Source of the DNA: Campylobacter showae
GTDB taxonomy: Bacteria; Campylobacterota; Campylobacteria; Campylobacterales; Campylobacteraceae
DNA: 64,000 bases
Reading direction: 5' to 3'
Assembly: GCF_900699785.1 (NCBI RefSeq)
Contig: NZ_LR535679.1
Location: 1,860,001-1,924,000, forward strand
Shown here in pieces: positions 26,161 to 36,182 of the stretch. The notes under the pieces were generated by a model. It had not been told where the DNA came from and made no database searches. It was given only the letters and a program-made list of their open reading frames with translations. Position 1 is the stretch's first letter. Each line of letters begins with the position of its first letter. Made by a program: the position numbers and the translations under genes.

Positions 26161-28254
26161 ATGGATGAGACAAAGAGCGTTTTTATCAATCGCGAGCTTA
26201 GCTGGTTGCGTTTTAACTCGCGCGTTTTAGCCCAGTGCGAAAAGGCGTTGCCGCCGCTTGAAAAGCTAAAATTTATCGCGATTTACATGACGAATTTGGA
26301 TGAATTTTACATGATCCGCATCGCGGGGCTTAAGCAGCTTTTTGCCGCGGGAGTCGCAGCTAGCGGTAGTGACGGTATGAGTCCGCTCGAGCAGCTAAGA
26401 GAGATCAGAAAATACATAAAAGACGAACTCGCGCTCGTGGAAAAACACTATAAAGACGCGCTAAAAGAGCTCGCTCAAAACGGGCTTTTTATGAAAAATT
26501 ACGACGAAATTTCGCCCGAACTTCGCGCCAAATGCGACGAGTATTTTTTCTCAAACATCCTGCCCGTCATCGTGCCTATCGCGGTTGATGCCACGCATCC
26601 GTACCCTCATCTAAACAACCTTAGCTTTAGCCTGGCTGTTAAGCTTGCCGACGCGGATAGTCCTGAGATAGTGAAATTTGGCATGATACGTATCTCGCGC
26701 GTTTTACCGAGATTTTATCAAGCGGCCGACAATGTTTACGTGCCGATAGAAACGATCGTGCACCGCCACGCAGAGGAGATTTTCCCGGGTTACAAGCTAC
26801 TTAGCTCGGCGGCGTTTAGGGTCACGCGAAACGCCGATATCGTGATCGAGGAAGAAGAGGCCGATGATTTCATGATGATCCTCGAACAGGGGCTTAAATT
26901 GCGCCGCAAGGGCGCCTTTGTCCGCATGCAGATACAAAAGGACGCCGATGCCGAGATAGTCGAGTTTCTAAACTCGCATATGAAGATTTTTTATAAGGAT
27001 ATCTACGAGTACACCGTCCCGCTCACGCTAAATTCGCTCTGGCAAATCGTGGGAAATAAAGAATTTTCGCACCTTTGCCTACCGCCGTACGCGCCAAAGA
27101 CATTGCCGCCTTTTAGCACTCATCTCTCGATGTTTGACGTCATCGATAAAGAAGACGTGCTAGTCGTGCATCCCTACGAGAGCTTTGATCCGGTAGTGCA
27201 GTTTATCAGGGAGGCGAGTAAGGATCCTCGCGTGATTTCGATCCGCATGACGCTCTACCGCGTCGATAAAAGCTCGCCTATCATCCAGGCTCTCATCGAT
27301 GCCGCAAACGACGGCAAGCAAGTAACCGTGATGGTCGAGCTAAAGGCGAGGTTCGACGAGGAAAACAACCTACACTGGGCAAAGGCGCTAGAGGACGCCG
27401 GCGCGCACGTGATATACGGCATCACGGGCTTTAAGGTGCACGCAAAAGTGAGCCAAGTCATCCGTCAAGAGGGCGGCAAGCTCAAATTTTACATGCATCT
27501 ATCCACCGGCAACTACAACGGCGGTTCGGCGAAAATTTACACCGACGTGAGCTATTTTACGAGTAGGGCGGAGTTTGCGAGCGATACGACGACGTTTTTT
27601 CATATACTTTCGGGTTTTTCTAAAAACCGCCGCCTGCAGACGCTCTCTATGTCGCCGATGCAGATAAAAGAGCGTGTGCTAGAGATGATAAAGACCGAGA
27701 CCGCGCACGGAGAGCAAGGCAGGATCGTGGCCAAGATGAACGCGCTAGTAGATAGCGATATCGTGGATGCGCTGGTGAAGGCCAGTAGTGCCGGCGTAAA
27801 GATCGACCTCATCGTGCGCGGCATCTGCTGCGTGCGCCCGGAAGTGAAGGGCCTAAGCGAAAATATCCGCGTGAGATCGCTCATCGGCAAATACCTTGAG
27901 CACGCGAGGATATTTTATTTCAGGCACGCCGAGCCTCAAATTTACATCGCTTCCGCCGACTGGATGCCGCGAAATCTCGAGCGCCGCCTAGAGCTCATGA
28001 CGCCGATAATCGATAAAAATTTGCAAGAGCGCTTGCTCGAGTTTTTGCGCTTGCAGCTTAGCGATAACGAGCTGGCGTTTGAGTTGCAAAACAGCGGCGA
28101 ATACGCCAAGGTGAGACCTAAAGAGGGCGACGCGCGCATAAACTCGCAAGAGGTGCTCGAGGAGTACGTGAGCGGGGTATACAAGGCGACGAAAAAGGAT
28201 ACCGATAAGGGTAAGAGCGAGCAGATGGTGGCGAAACTTTTGAAAGAAAGTTAA
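26161..28254 (+). CDS. ppk: Polyphosphate kinase 1
   Basis: Reversibly polymerises the gamma phosphate of ATP into polyphosphate. The 697-residue protein is full length. N-terminal domain begins [16 protein letters not shown]; the catalytic region has [14 protein letters not shown] and the phosphorylated histidine H427 in [26 protein letters not shown] follows; a second phospholipase-D-like half carries [21 protein letters not shown] (about 582-602). AAAGGATGGAAA precedes the ATG. A copy of a ~195 bp repeat begins immediately after the stop. Confidence 0.97.
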   Translation: MDETKSVFINRELSWLRFNSRVLAQCEKALPPLEKLKFIAIYMTNLDEFYMIRIAGLKQLFAAGVAASGSDGMSPLEQLREIRKYIKDELALVEKHYKDALKELAQNGLFMKNYDEISPELRAKCDEYFFSNILPVIVPIAVDATHPYPHLNNLSFSLAVKLADADSPEIVKFGMIRISRVLPRFYQAADNVYVPIETIVHRHAEEIFPGYKLLSSAAFRVTRNADIVIEEEEADDFMMILEQGLKLRRKGAFVRMQIQKDADAEIVEFLNSHMKIFYKDIYEYTVPLTLNSLWQIVGNKEFSHLCLPPYAPKTLPPFSTHLSMFDVIDKEDVLVVHPYESFDPVVQFIREASKDPRVISIRMTLYRVDKSSPIIQALIDAANDGKQVTVMVELKARFDEENNLHWAKALEDAGAHVIYGITGFKVHAKVSQVIRQEGGKLKFYMHLSTGNYNGGSAKIYTDVSYFTSRAEFASDTTTFFHILSGFSKNRRLQTLSMSPMQIKERVLEMIKTETAHGEQGRIVAKMNALVDSDIVDALVKASSAGVKIDLIVRGICCVRPEVKGLSENIRVRSLIGKYLEHARIFYFRHAEPQIYIASADWMPRNLERRLELMTPIIDKNLQERLLEFLRLQLSDNELAFELQNSGEYAKVRPKEGDARINSQEVLEEYVSGVYKATKKDTDKGKSEQMVAKLLKES

Positions 28255-28260
28255 GCGGCT

Positions 28261-28457
28261 TTTAGGAAGGCTTGTCTCGCGAGCGCTTTTCCGAGATTTT
28301 GCAAATTTTCGCTCCGCAGGCTATATGCCTAGCGCACGCTCAATTTTGCTTCAAAACTCGAAAAATCGTCTCGCGATACTTCGCCTTATCGTTTTACATT
28401 TAAATTTGAAGTCAATTTGTAAATTTCGGCTTCAAATTTGACCTGCCGAGACCCGCA
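28261..28457 (-). repeat. Diverged ~195 bp repeat, copy A (inverted relative to copy B)
   Basis: Read on the minus strand, this segment matches 33343-33540. About 57 bp at one end are almost identical, starting TGCGGGTCTCGGCAGGTC and running through CAAATTTGAAGCCGAAATTT. The rest is recognisably related: AAGGCGAAGTAT, GAAGCAAAA.TGAGC and GAGACAAGCC-type blocks occur in the same order. It fills the space directly after the ppk stop, with the AGACAAGCC end nearest the gene. No reading frame or transposase is present. Confidence 0.75.
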
Positions 28458-28584
28458 CCTTGATGCTGCTAAAATTTGACTCACAAATTTGCAAAAATCT
28501 CCGCATGTCGCAAATTTTACTCGCCGAGCTTTTTGTCGCATGCATTTCGGTCAAAAATTTAAAAAACAAAATATAAGTGATAAA
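28458..28584. other. AAATTT-rich spacer before the LysE-family gene
   Basis: Remainder of the 330 bp ppk-exporter spacer. It has several AAATTTG words and no convincing promoter or gene. Confidence 0.5.
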
Positions 28585-29196
28585 ATGATTTCTTTCAACG
28601 CCTTTTTCTCGGGGTTTTCGCTCGGATTATCGCTGATCCTTGCCATCGGAGCGCAAAACGCCTTCGTGCTAAAACAAGGCATCAAAAAACAGCATGTTTT
28701 TCTCGTTTGCGCTATCTGCGCGCTTAGCGACGTCGCGCTGATTTTTGCGGGAGTATCGGGCTTTGGCTATGCGGTTGAGCGCTACCCTATCATCAAAACG
28801 GCCGCGCTTTGGGGCGGATTTGTGTTTTTGAGCATTTACGGGGTTCGTAGTCTTTATAGCGCGTTTAGCGCCTCGCATGCGCTAACGGCAGGCGGCGAGG
28901 AGGCGCGCAGTACGGCTAAAACGGCGCTTCTTACGCTAGCTTTTACGTGGCTAAACCCGCACGTATATCTTGATACTGTCGTACTTTTAGGCTCGGTTTC
29001 TACGAAATTTAGCGAGCGCGCGGGACTCTTTGGCGCGGGCGCGATGTGCGCGTCGTTTGCGTTTTTCTTTTTGCTCGGATACGGAGCTAGATTTTTAGCG
29101 CCGCTGTTTCAAAAGCCGGCCGCATGGAAAATTTTGGAGTTTTTCGTCGGCGTTACTATGATAGCGCTTGGCGTGATGTTAGTGATCGGCGATTGA
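28585..29196 (+). CDS. LysE/ArgO-family amino acid exporter
   Basis: Inner-membrane exporter of basic amino acids by family. The 203-residue product has the hallmark N-terminus FFSGFSLGLSLILAIGAQNAFVLKQGI and about six hydrophobic segments, with TWLNPHVYLDTVVLLG (the conserved NPH) near the middle. I start it at ATG 28585, because the 32 residues upstream in the same frame are hydrophilic and unrelated to the family. The ribosome-binding site is weak (AAGTGA). It lies within the interval bounded by the inverted repeats. Confidence 0.88.
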   Translation: MISFNAFFSGFSLGLSLILAIGAQNAFVLKQGIKKQHVFLVCAICALSDVALIFAGVSGFGYAVERYPIIKTAALWGGFVFLSIYGVRSLYSAFSASHALTAGGEEARSTAKTALLTLAFTWLNPHVYLDTVVLLGSVSTKFSERAGLFGAGAMCASFAFFFLLGYGARFLAPLFQKPAAWKILEFFVGVTMIALGVMLVIGD

Positions 29197-29337
29197 GGCG
29201 TTTAAATTTGACGATGACAGTGTCTATTTTATTTTTGAAACAGCAGCTTTAATGCACACCGAAGCGGATCAAAAACGACAAGACAAGTAATCTCAAATAA
29301 GGCTACAGCAAATGAAATTCTATAAAGTTGCAAGATT

Positions 29338-29365
29338 AAAAAAAGCGGAGCCTAAGCCCCGCCTT
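29338..29365 (-). terminator. Rho-independent terminator of the S/N-oxide reductase gene
   Basis: On the minus strand, GCGGGGC, loop TTAG, GCTCCGC (7 bp with one G-T pair) followed by seven T. It begins a few nt after the oxidoreductase stop codon. Confidence 0.75.
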
Positions 29366-29368
29366 AAA

Positions 29369-31826
29369 TTAAGCGCCTATGATTTTTGGTTTTGAAAACG
29401 CTCTGATAGGTCTTATCGTGCCTTTATATTTTTCGACTTGGACTAAATTCGTATGAGCGATGTTGCTTTGCGCTAGCTTGCTCGTGCCTTTGTCTTTTGT
29501 GAGCACGTTTACGCATCCGTGCTGGCACAGGCTCTTTTTGCCGTAGACTTCAGGATCGTACCATGCGCCTTCGCATACGATTACGACGTCGTCTTGGGTT
29601 ATGTCGCTCACTATCGCTCCGCATAAAATTTCGCCCCTATCGTTAAACACCCTAACCACGTCTCCTGTTGCGATGCCGCGCTTCTTGGCCGCGCTTTGGC
29701 TGATAAATATCGGCTCTCTACCGTTTACTTCAGCGTACTTTCTAACTATGGAGTTATCTAGCTGAGAGTGCAGTCTGAAGCGAGAGTGCGGAGTGTTTAG
29801 CGCGAGAGGATATTTTTTAGTTTTTTCTTTATCGCCAAGCCACTCGGTAGGCTCAAACCATGCCGGATGCCCAAAGCAGTCGTCGTATTTCATTTTTGCG
29901 ATGACGGGCGAGTAAATCTCGATTTTTCCGGACGGCGTTCCGAGTCTAAATTTATTCGGATTTTCTCTAAAATTCGCAAATCTAGTATAGTATTTTTTCT
30001 CTTCGTCTTTTTTGTCGAATTTTACGTATCCTTTTTCCCAAAACTCATCGAACGTAGGCAAATTATCGTATCCGAGCGCTTTGGCTTGATCCATGGCGTC
30101 GGCGAAAATTTCTTTTATCCACTCCATCTCGGTCTTGCCCTCGGTAAATACCTCTTCCATGCCCCATCTCTTGCAAATTCCTTTGCAAATTTCAAAATCG
30201 CTTCTGCTCTCGCCCATAGGCTGGACGGCTTGTTTTATGGCAAATATATACTCGCCCGTAGCGTTTGACTGCTCTATATCGTTTCTCTCAGGCTCTATAG
30301 CTGCAGGCAGGACTATGTCGCTAAGCTTAGCTCCGCTAGTCCAATATGGCTCTATGGTTATCACGGTATCAAGCTTTTTCCACGCTTGTACCGCGCGGTT
30401 TATGTCTTGATGTCTCGTAAATATCGAGCCGCTAGCGCTTACGGAAACTCTCATGTGCGGGAGTTTGTAAATTTCGCCGTTTCTTTGCATCTCTTGGCCT
30501 GGATTTAGGAGTGCGTCTATTATTCTGCTGTTTGGCATGACGTAGCCTTTGTTTTTTACCCAAGGGCTATTTTCTGTGGTGTATTTTTCGCTAGGAACCG
30601 AGCTTAGGCCTTTTAGAGCCGGCGCGATAAAGCTATCCGTGCTGGTTTTATGCCCCTGATCGCAAGTCATAAAGCCGCAACCCTCTTTGCCTATGTGTCC
30701 TAGCATCGAGGCTAGCGTGATGAGAGCCCAATACGACTGCTCTCCGTGATCTTGCCTTTGGATGGCAAAACCGCTTATTATCAAAGACTCGTTTTTTGGC
30801 TAACGACACGCAAAGTTCCTCTAGCTTTTTGACGCTTACACCGCAAATTTTGCTAGCCCAGTCTAAATTTTTAACTACTTTGTCGTGAGTGCCTAGAAAA
30901 TAATCTTTAAATTTATTAAATCCGACGGTGTATTTTCCTATAAATGCTTCGTCGTATAGTTTATTTTCGTATAGATAGTGACACATACCTATCATCATAG
31001 CCGTATCGGTTCCCGGCACCACTCCTATAAAGTCCGAGTTTAAATACCTAATCGTATCGTTTTTATAGGTATCTACGGCGTAAATTTTCTTCTCGCCTTT
31101 TGCGTTCATCTCTTTTAGTTTGGCATACACGTCGTAACCTTCGTGAGTAGGAGCGCCTACGCCTATTTCATTAGTTACTACCGGGTTGCTCCCCCAAAAT
31201 ACTATCGTTTTGGCGGACTTTAGTACTGCTTCCCATTTTGTCGGAGCTTCGTTTGGTTCGATGGTTCCGATAACGTGAGGCATGATAACGTGACCCGCGC
31301 CGTAGGAGTAGTTGCCGTCTTCTGAGACGAAGCCGCCTAGTATCGTTAGCATCCTCCTAGCCGTAGCTCTACCCCAGCTAACTTTACCGCTGCCGCCCCA
31401 CCAGTAGCACTCTCCGTAGATACTCTCGGAGCCGTATTTTTCAAAATTTTCTTTTAGAGCTTTTGCGGCTAGATCAAGCGCCGTATCCCAGCTAACTCTT
31501 ACGAATTCCTCCTCGCCTCTAAGCTCGGGTTTGTTCGGCCCCTTTTTCTCCAGATAACTCTTTCTAACGCAAGGATACAGTACTCTGCTCTCGTTTTGGA
31601 CGCAATCTGCAACGGCGTTGTTTAAAGTGCTTGGGAATTTATCCGCCTCAAAAGGATCTACGCTAGTTATCTGTCCGCTGACTACGTTTGCGTAAAACGG
31701 ACCGAATCTATTTGCACAAAAAACTTTCTTCTGGTCAAAAAGCGTCTGGGTAACGCCCTCTATCCTGCTAGCTTGCAGGCTAACGCCGGCTAATGCGCTA
31801 AGCTTTAAGAAATTTCGTCTTTTCAT
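29369..31826 (-). pseudogene. Tat-exported molybdopterin S/N-oxide reductase, broken by a one-base frameshift
   Basis: Periplasmic TMAO/DMSO/methionine- or biotin-sulfoxide reductase family. The N-terminal part (31826 down to about 30797) begins with a twin-arginine signal MKRRNFLKLSALAGVSLQA and has the Mo-ligand serine region GGSGKVSWGR (S150) and no FeS cysteine motif, as in the TorA/DorA class. The C-terminal part continues in another frame with SLIISGFAIQRQDHGEQSYW and ends at 29369. A single extra base in a six-A run (30792-30797, T6 on the plus strand) explains the break: with five A the frame reads LAKNESLIISG. The restored protein would be 818 residues, right for the family. No cytochrome or TorD-type chaperone gene is adjacent. 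Could be a true mutation, a slippage switch or a sequencing error. Confidence 0.88.
30792..30797 (-). other. Frameshift site: A6 run in the oxidoreductase gene
   Basis: GCC-AAAAAA-CGAG on the coding strand. Upstream codons read LAK in frame with the Tat signal; downstream conserved sequence is in the frame reached by removing one A. Confidence 0.8.
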
Positions 31827-31975
31827 TTTTTCTCCCTTGAAATGAAATTTGGTTATCTCGTCTTTGGTGTTGGGTTAAATGTACTCTCGGCTAAGCCTAC
31901 GACTAAATTTGAGGTCGTCGGCGTTATTTATTAAACCTCCTTGAAGTATAAAAACTAATTTTATCGTTATATGAT

Positions 31976-31981
31976 ATTATA
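31976..31981 (-). promoter_or_regulatory. Putative -10 box for the S/N-oxide reductase gene
   Basis: TATAAT on the minus strand in TCTTATAATATC, about 150 nt before the ATG. The implied leader contains a short dyad (ACGAC...GTCGT) and ends in a good AAGGGAG Shine-Dalgarno. Nothing else is seen in the 298 bp between this gene and the phosphatase gene. Confidence 0.4.
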
Positions 31982-32124
31982 AGAGATAAAGAATAAAAAA
32001 TATATAAAAAATGTGATTTTTAGTAGATATTGTTTGTTTTTAAGCGTATAAGAGCGTGAAAGCGACTGTAAAATTTATAAAAAATGGCTAAAATTTGAGC
32101 TAAATTTAAGATAGGCAAATAAAA

Positions 32125-32829
32125 ATGTTAGATGATTATGACGACCAAATTTACCTCATCGGTGACGTTCACGGCTGCTATAAAACCCTTTGCGCCTTGA
32201 TAGATCGCTTGCCGCGCGGCGCCGATTCTAAAATTTGCTTCGTTGGCGATCTGATAGACCGCGGAAATGGTAGCTTTGAGGTCGTGCAGCTAGCGATGCA
32301 GCGAGGCTACGCGGCCGTTATGGGCAATCACGAGTACCGCCTTTTGCAACACAAGGACGCATTTTTGCGCGGCGAAATTCCTAGCGATCTGCGCTGGTTT
32401 TTCCTAAACGGCGGTGCGCAGACCTTCGCCTCCTATGCCAAAGCCGACCGCGCCCAGAAACTCGCGCACATAGAGTTTTTGTCAAATTTGCCGCTTTATT
32501 TGGAGTTTGACGAGTTTAAAAATGCGCAGGGCAGGCGGCTAGTCGTATCGCACTCGGCGGTCGGGCGAATGTGGCCGCTGCGTAACTCGGACGGCGATAG
32601 TGCGGCGGAGTTTAGGCGGCACGTGCTTTGCGGCAGGGGCGATTTTAGCCAAAACGATGGCGTCTTTAACGTCTACGGTCATACGCCGATCGCGGAGCCT
32701 GATATCGCTAAATTTAGCGCAAATATCGACGCAGGCTGCGTCTATAAGCATAAATTTGGCCATCTTTGTGCGCTGGAGTTTCCGAGCATGCGGGTTTTTA
32801 TGCAGGAAAATATCGAGGACGGCGGGTGA
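32125..32829 (+). CDS. PPP-family metallophosphatase
   Basis: A 234-residue calcineurin-type phosphatase of the PrpE/ApaH/lambda-phosphatase group. Metal-binding motifs are in order: GDVHGCY (about 12), GDLIDRG (about 40), GNHEYR (about 67), SHSAVG (about 142) and YGHTPIAEP (about 187). Substrate could be phosphoprotein or diadenosine tetraphosphate; sequence does not decide. Ribosome-binding site is weak. It is convergent with the next minus-strand gene, 2 nt apart. Confidence 0.87.
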   Translation: MLDDYDDQIYLIGDVHGCYKTLCALIDRLPRGADSKICFVGDLIDRGNGSFEVVQLAMQRGYAAVMGNHEYRLLQHKDAFLRGEIPSDLRWFFLNGGAQTFASYAKADRAQKLAHIEFLSNLPLYLEFDEFKNAQGRRLVVSHSAVGRMWPLRNSDGDSAAEFRRHVLCGRGDFSQNDGVFNVYGHTPIAEPDIAKFSANIDAGCVYKHKFGHLCALEFPSMRVFMQENIEDGG

Positions 32830-32831
32830 GA

Positions 32832-33191
32832 TTACTGGGCTAAAATTTCATCGTAGCTTTCTTTGATATTAACTATTTCATTATCTATAAAAGCACAACT
32901 TAGGCGCAAAATTTTACCATTCGAAAACATGTTTCTGACATGCGTCGCTAGGATACCTGCATCTTTGTCGTTTGGGCAAGGTATCCTAAAAATGACTTCT
33001 GTTTCTATGTCGTCTACAAAATTTGTCTTTTTGTTTAGATTTTGATATAAATTTCTTGTTGTTATTCTGACTGCAGAGTTATAGTATTTGCCGTCAAGCG
33101 TACACTCTGCCAATGTTTTTATTAAGCCGCCTTTTATATCAAAGACAGAAACAAAACCACGTTTTGTAATTTTTATCTCTTCTTTTGTCAT
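32832..33191 (-). CDS. Hypothetical protein, 119 residues
   Basis: I do not recognise this protein. It looks like a small alpha/beta domain (KRGFVSVFDIKGGLIKTLAEC, then IETEVIFRIPCPNDKDAGILATHVRNMF) with no signal or membrane segment. The start is supported by AAAAGGAG 7 nt before the ATG. Its DNA is visibly more AT-rich and uses A/T-ending codons more than the neighbouring phosphatase and uvrB, so it may have been acquired. Confidence 0.62.
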   Translation of the reverse strand: MTKEEIKITKRGFVSVFDIKGGLIKTLAECTLDGKYYNSAVRITTRNLYQNLNKKTNFVDDIETEVIFRIPCPNDKDAGILATHVRNMFSNGKILRLSCAFIDNEIVNIKESYDEILAQ

Positions 33192-33342
33192 TTATAGACT
33201 CCTTTTGTGATTGAAATTTGGGTTTTTTACAAATACGTCATATTTTAGTCAAAATTGGCTAAATAAATTTTGTGTTATTTTCAAAATTTGGAAGTAAAAT
33301 TTAGCGCTAAAATTTAACCAAACAAAATTTGGATTTTCAAGA

Positions 33343-33540
33343 TGCGGGTCTCGGCAGGTCAAATTTGAAGCCGAAATTTGCAAATTTAACTTCAAATTTG
33401 AATAAAAAGAGTTAAGGCGAAGTATTTTGAGATGGATTTGAATGTTGTGAAGCAAAAATGAGCAAGGCTAACCAAATAGGTTGCCGCAGCGATATTTTTG
33501 CAAGCTCATTCAAAGACACTCAAAAGACAAGCCGTCAAAT
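33343..33540 (+). repeat. Diverged ~195 bp repeat, copy B
   Basis: Inverted partner of 28261-28457. It starts at TGCGGGTCTCGGCAGGTC and ends with AGACAAGCC just beyond the uvrB stop, so both copies have the same orientation relative to the gene whose 3' end they touch. The 150 bp on its other side, up to 33191, is AT-rich with AAATTT words and shows no gene. Confidence 0.75.
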
Positions 33541-35517
33541 TTAAAGCTTGCGTATCTTGGCGATCTCGTCGCGCAATGCCGCCGCCTTTTCAAACTCCAG
33601 CTGCGCCGCGGCATCCAGCATCTGCTTTCTTAGCTCTTTTATGATACTCGCTCGCTCGGCGGCAGGCATTTTTTCTAGATTTGCGCCTTTTCTTAAGATC
33701 TCCGTGCCGTCCTCGACGTGCAGGCTCTCCTCGATGTTTCGGCTAGCCGAGCGCGGCGTGATACCGTGGGCGCGGTTGTACTCATCCTGCATCTTGCGGC
33801 GAGCCAGCGTCGTATCCATAGCTTCTTGCATGGATTTGGTGATCTTTTTGGCAAACATCAACACTCGGCCGTTTACGTTCCTGGCCGCGCGCCCCATCGT
33901 TTGGATCAGGCTCGTCGTCGAGCGCAAAAAGCCCTCCTTATCGGCGTCCATGATAGCTATGAGGCTAACCTCGGGCAGGTCAAGCCCCTCTCTGAGCAAA
34001 TTTATGCCGATGAGCATATCAAACTCGCCCCCGCGCAGTCCGCGGATGATCTCGTTTCGCTCGACGGCGTCGATATCTGAGTGCATGTATTTGACCTTGA
34101 TGCCAAGCTCGGTGTAGTAGCGGCTGAGCTCCTCGGCCATCTTTTTGGTGAGCACGGTGACTAGCACGCGCTCGTTTCTCTCGATGGTTTTTTTCGCCTC
34201 GTCAAATAAAATTTCCACCTGATTTTCGCTGTCTTTTATCTCGATCAAGGGATCAAGCAGTCCCGTCGGGCGTAAAATTTGCTCGTAGACGTGGCCGCTG
34301 CTTAAATTTATCTCGTATTCGTTCGGTGTTGCCGAGACGAAAAGAAATTTGGCGCGTTTGTTTATAAACTCGTCAAATTTAAGCGGACGATTATCAAGCG
34401 CGGACGGGAGGCGAAATCCGTACTCCACCAGCACCTCTTTGCGGCTTCGGTCACCCGCGTACATACCGCGAAACTGCGGCAGGCTCACGTGGCTTTCGTC
34501 CACGATGACTAGATAGTCCTTGCCGCCTAGCTCGAAGTAATCAAACATAGAGTACGGCGTCTCTCCTGCCTTTTGTCCCGTTAGGTGGCGCGCGTAGTTT
34601 TCGATACCCTTGCACATGCCGGTGCTACTCATCATTTCTAGGTCAAATTCTACTCGCTGTTTTAGGCGCTGTGCTTCTACAAGCTTGCCTTGCTCGCTAA
34701 ATTCTTTTAGTCGTTCCGCCAGCTCCTCTTCGATCTGCTTGATGGCGATTTTTAGGCGGTTTTCGCCCACGATAAACTGGCTGGTCGGGTAGAGGATAAA
34801 TTTTTTCAGGTCGTGTCTTTTTTTGTTTTCCAGCACGTCCAGGCTATACATCGTCTCGATCTCGTCGCCGAAAAACTCGATCCTAAACGCCTCGTCGTTA
34901 AAATACGCGGGATATACGTCCACCACGTCGCCGTTTACGCGAAAGTCGCCTCGGTCAAAATAAACGTCGTTTCGCTTGTATCCCATATCCACTAGCTTTT
35001 GCAGTAGTGCGCGCTGGTTGATTTTATCGCCGACGTTTAGGTATGCGACCATGCCTTTGTATTCGCTAGGATTACCTAAGCCGTAGTTGGCCGACACCGA
35101 CGCCACGCACACGACGTCGTCAAAGCTAAGCAAGCTCGCCGTCGCAGAGAGGCGCAGACGCTCGAGTTCTTCGTTTACGGAGCTGTCTTTTTCGATGAAA
35201 AGGTCTTGACGCGGGATATAGGCCTCGGGCTGATAGTAGTCGTAGTAACTGATGAAATACTCCACGTGATTTTTAGGGAAAAAGCCCTTAAATTCGCTAT
35301 AAAGCTGCGCGGCGAGGGATTTGTTGTGCGTCATGATTAGAGTGGGCATATTTAGCTCTTTTATCACGTTTGCCATCGTAAAGGTCTTGCCCGAGCCCGT
35401 GACGCCTAGAAGCGTTTGGTATTTATTGCCCGATCTTACGGATGCGACGATGTTGGCGACTGCGCGGGCCTGATCCTCGCTCGGGCTAAATTTGGACGAA
35501 ATTTCAAAATTTTTCAT
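33541..35517 (-). CDS. uvrB: Excinuclease ABC subunit B
   Basis: UvrB is the damage-verifying helicase-like core of nucleotide excision repair. The 658-residue protein has Walker [11 protein letters not shown] (about 40), the beta-hairpin region [16 protein letters not shown] (about 90-105), DESHVSLPQ (about 338), [14 protein letters not shown] and QTMGRAARN helicase motifs, and a C-terminal UVR domain ([16 protein letters not shown]) that binds UvrC. Complete and intact. Divergent from the zapB-like gene, with 65 bp between. Confidence 0.98.
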   Translation of the reverse strand: MKNFEISSKFSPSEDQARAVANIVASVRSGNKYQTLLGVTGSGKTFTMANVIKELNMPTLIMTHNKSLAAQLYSEFKGFFPKNHVEYFISYYDYYQPEAYIPRQDLFIEKDSSVNEELERLRLSATASLLSFDDVVCVASVSANYGLGNPSEYKGMVAYLNVGDKINQRALLQKLVDMGYKRNDVYFDRGDFRVNGDVVDVYPAYFNDEAFRIEFFGDEIETMYSLDVLENKKRHDLKKFILYPTSQFIVGENRLKIAIKQIEEELAERLKEFSEQGKLVEAQRLKQRVEFDLEMMSSTGMCKGIENYARHLTGQKAGETPYSMFDYFELGGKDYLVIVDESHVSLPQFRGMYAGDRSRKEVLVEYGFRLPSALDNRPLKFDEFINKRAKFLFVSATPNEYEINLSSGHVYEQILRPTGLLDPLIEIKDSENQVEILFDEAKKTIERNERVLVTVLTKKMAEELSRYYTELGIKVKYMHSDIDAVERNEIIRGLRGGEFDMLIGINLLREGLDLPEVSLIAIMDADKEGFLRSTTSLIQTMGRAARNVNGRVLMFAKKITKSMQEAMDTTLARRKMQDEYNRAHGITPRSASRNIEESLHVEDGTEILRKGANLEKMPAAERASIIKELRKQMLDAAAQLEFEKAAALRDEIAKIRKL

Positions 35518-35582
35518 TTTTTACCTTAAAAATCAGCTTTTTTTGTTACAATTACGTAAAATTATACCAAAACTAAGGAAAA

Positions 35583-35819
35583 ATGATGTTTGACGACGAT
35601 AAAGTGCTAAATACTCTAACCGATAGAGTAAACGACCTGCTAGCTAGATATAACGAAGTTTGCGATGAAAATGAATCTTTACGCAACGAGCTAGTAAGCG
35701 TGAAGGCACAAAACGAAGCCAAGAGTAATCAAATCGCACGCCTCGAAGAAGATCTAAGAGCCAAAAATACCGAGAGTGACGACGTTATCCGCAAGATCGA
35801 AGCGGTACTGGGAAAATAA
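35583..35819 (+). CDS. ZapB-like coiled-coil protein
   Basis: A 78-residue protein that is almost entirely coiled coil (heptad pattern from about residue 8 to 75: LTDRVNDLLARYNEV, then LRNELVSVKAQNEAK). Proteins in this position between uvrB and priA are annotated as ZapB-like division proteins in Campylobacter. That name is a family-level guess. AAGGAAAA precedes the ATG. It is followed after 7 nt by a ZapA-like gene, which supports a division role. Confidence 0.72.
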   Translation: MMFDDDKVLNTLTDRVNDLLARYNEVCDENESLRNELVSVKAQNEAKSNQIARLEEDLRAKNTESDDVIRKIEAVLGK

Positions 35820-35826
35820 ATAAGCT

Positions 35827-36051
35827 ATGAGAAAAATAACGGTCAAAATCGCCTCTACTTCTTATACTATCAGCCTCGAAGACGAATTTGCGCAAAGCTT
35901 TGAGCGCGAGTGGGATACCTTTACGGAAGGTAAAAGATATCTTGACGTAAAAGAACTACTTAGTGCCTTTGTGCAAAAATGTTATGAAAACTACCAACAA
36001 GAGCGCGAACTGCGCTCACTGGCCCAAAAGCTCAGCAAAGAGATCGGCTAA
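35827..36051 (+). CDS. ZapA-like cell division protein
   Basis: A 74-residue protein whose N-terminus (RKITVKIASTSYTISLEDEF) resembles the beta-hairpin of ZapA, followed by a helical part (DVKELLSAFVQKCYENYQQERELRSLAQKL). ZapA bundles FtsZ filaments. The pairing with a ZapB-like gene and the conserved position before pseudopilin genes and priA support the call. Coding DNA ends 80 nt before the next promoter. Confidence 0.68.
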   Translation: MRKITVKIASTSYTISLEDEFAQSFEREWDTFTEGKRYLDVKELLSAFVQKCYENYQQERELRSLAQKLSKEIG

Positions 36052-36128
36052 AATTTGCACTTTCGTTTCGTTTTTACACGCTCCTTATAAATTTATTGCT
36101 ATTTTATTTTTTTTTAAGTTAAAAGTCG

Positions 36129-36161
36129 TATAATTCCGTTTAACTACATAAGTGTATGTAG
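36129..36161 (+). promoter_or_regulatory. -10 box plus perfect dyad before the first pseudopilin gene
   Basis: TATAAT at 36129-36134 follows a long T tract, a typical Campylobacter promoter. Ten nt later lies a perfect 7 bp inverted repeat, CTACATA-AGTG-TATGTAG (36144-36161), in the expected 5' leader 15 nt before AAGGAG. It could be a leader hairpin or an operator. Confidence 0.6.
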
Positions 36162-36182
36162 AATTCATACAAGGAGTCTCAT

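Noticed and set aside
28489..28584. N-terminal extension of the LysE-family exporter
   Set aside because: The 32 extra residues are hydrophilic, derive from AAATTT-rich spacer and precede the conserved family start at the ATG at 28585.
30648..31826. Two separate oxidoreductase genes
   Set aside because: The two overlapping frames are adjoining halves of one protein family; the 3' tail of the first after the A6 run is basic nonsense and the second lacks a start region.
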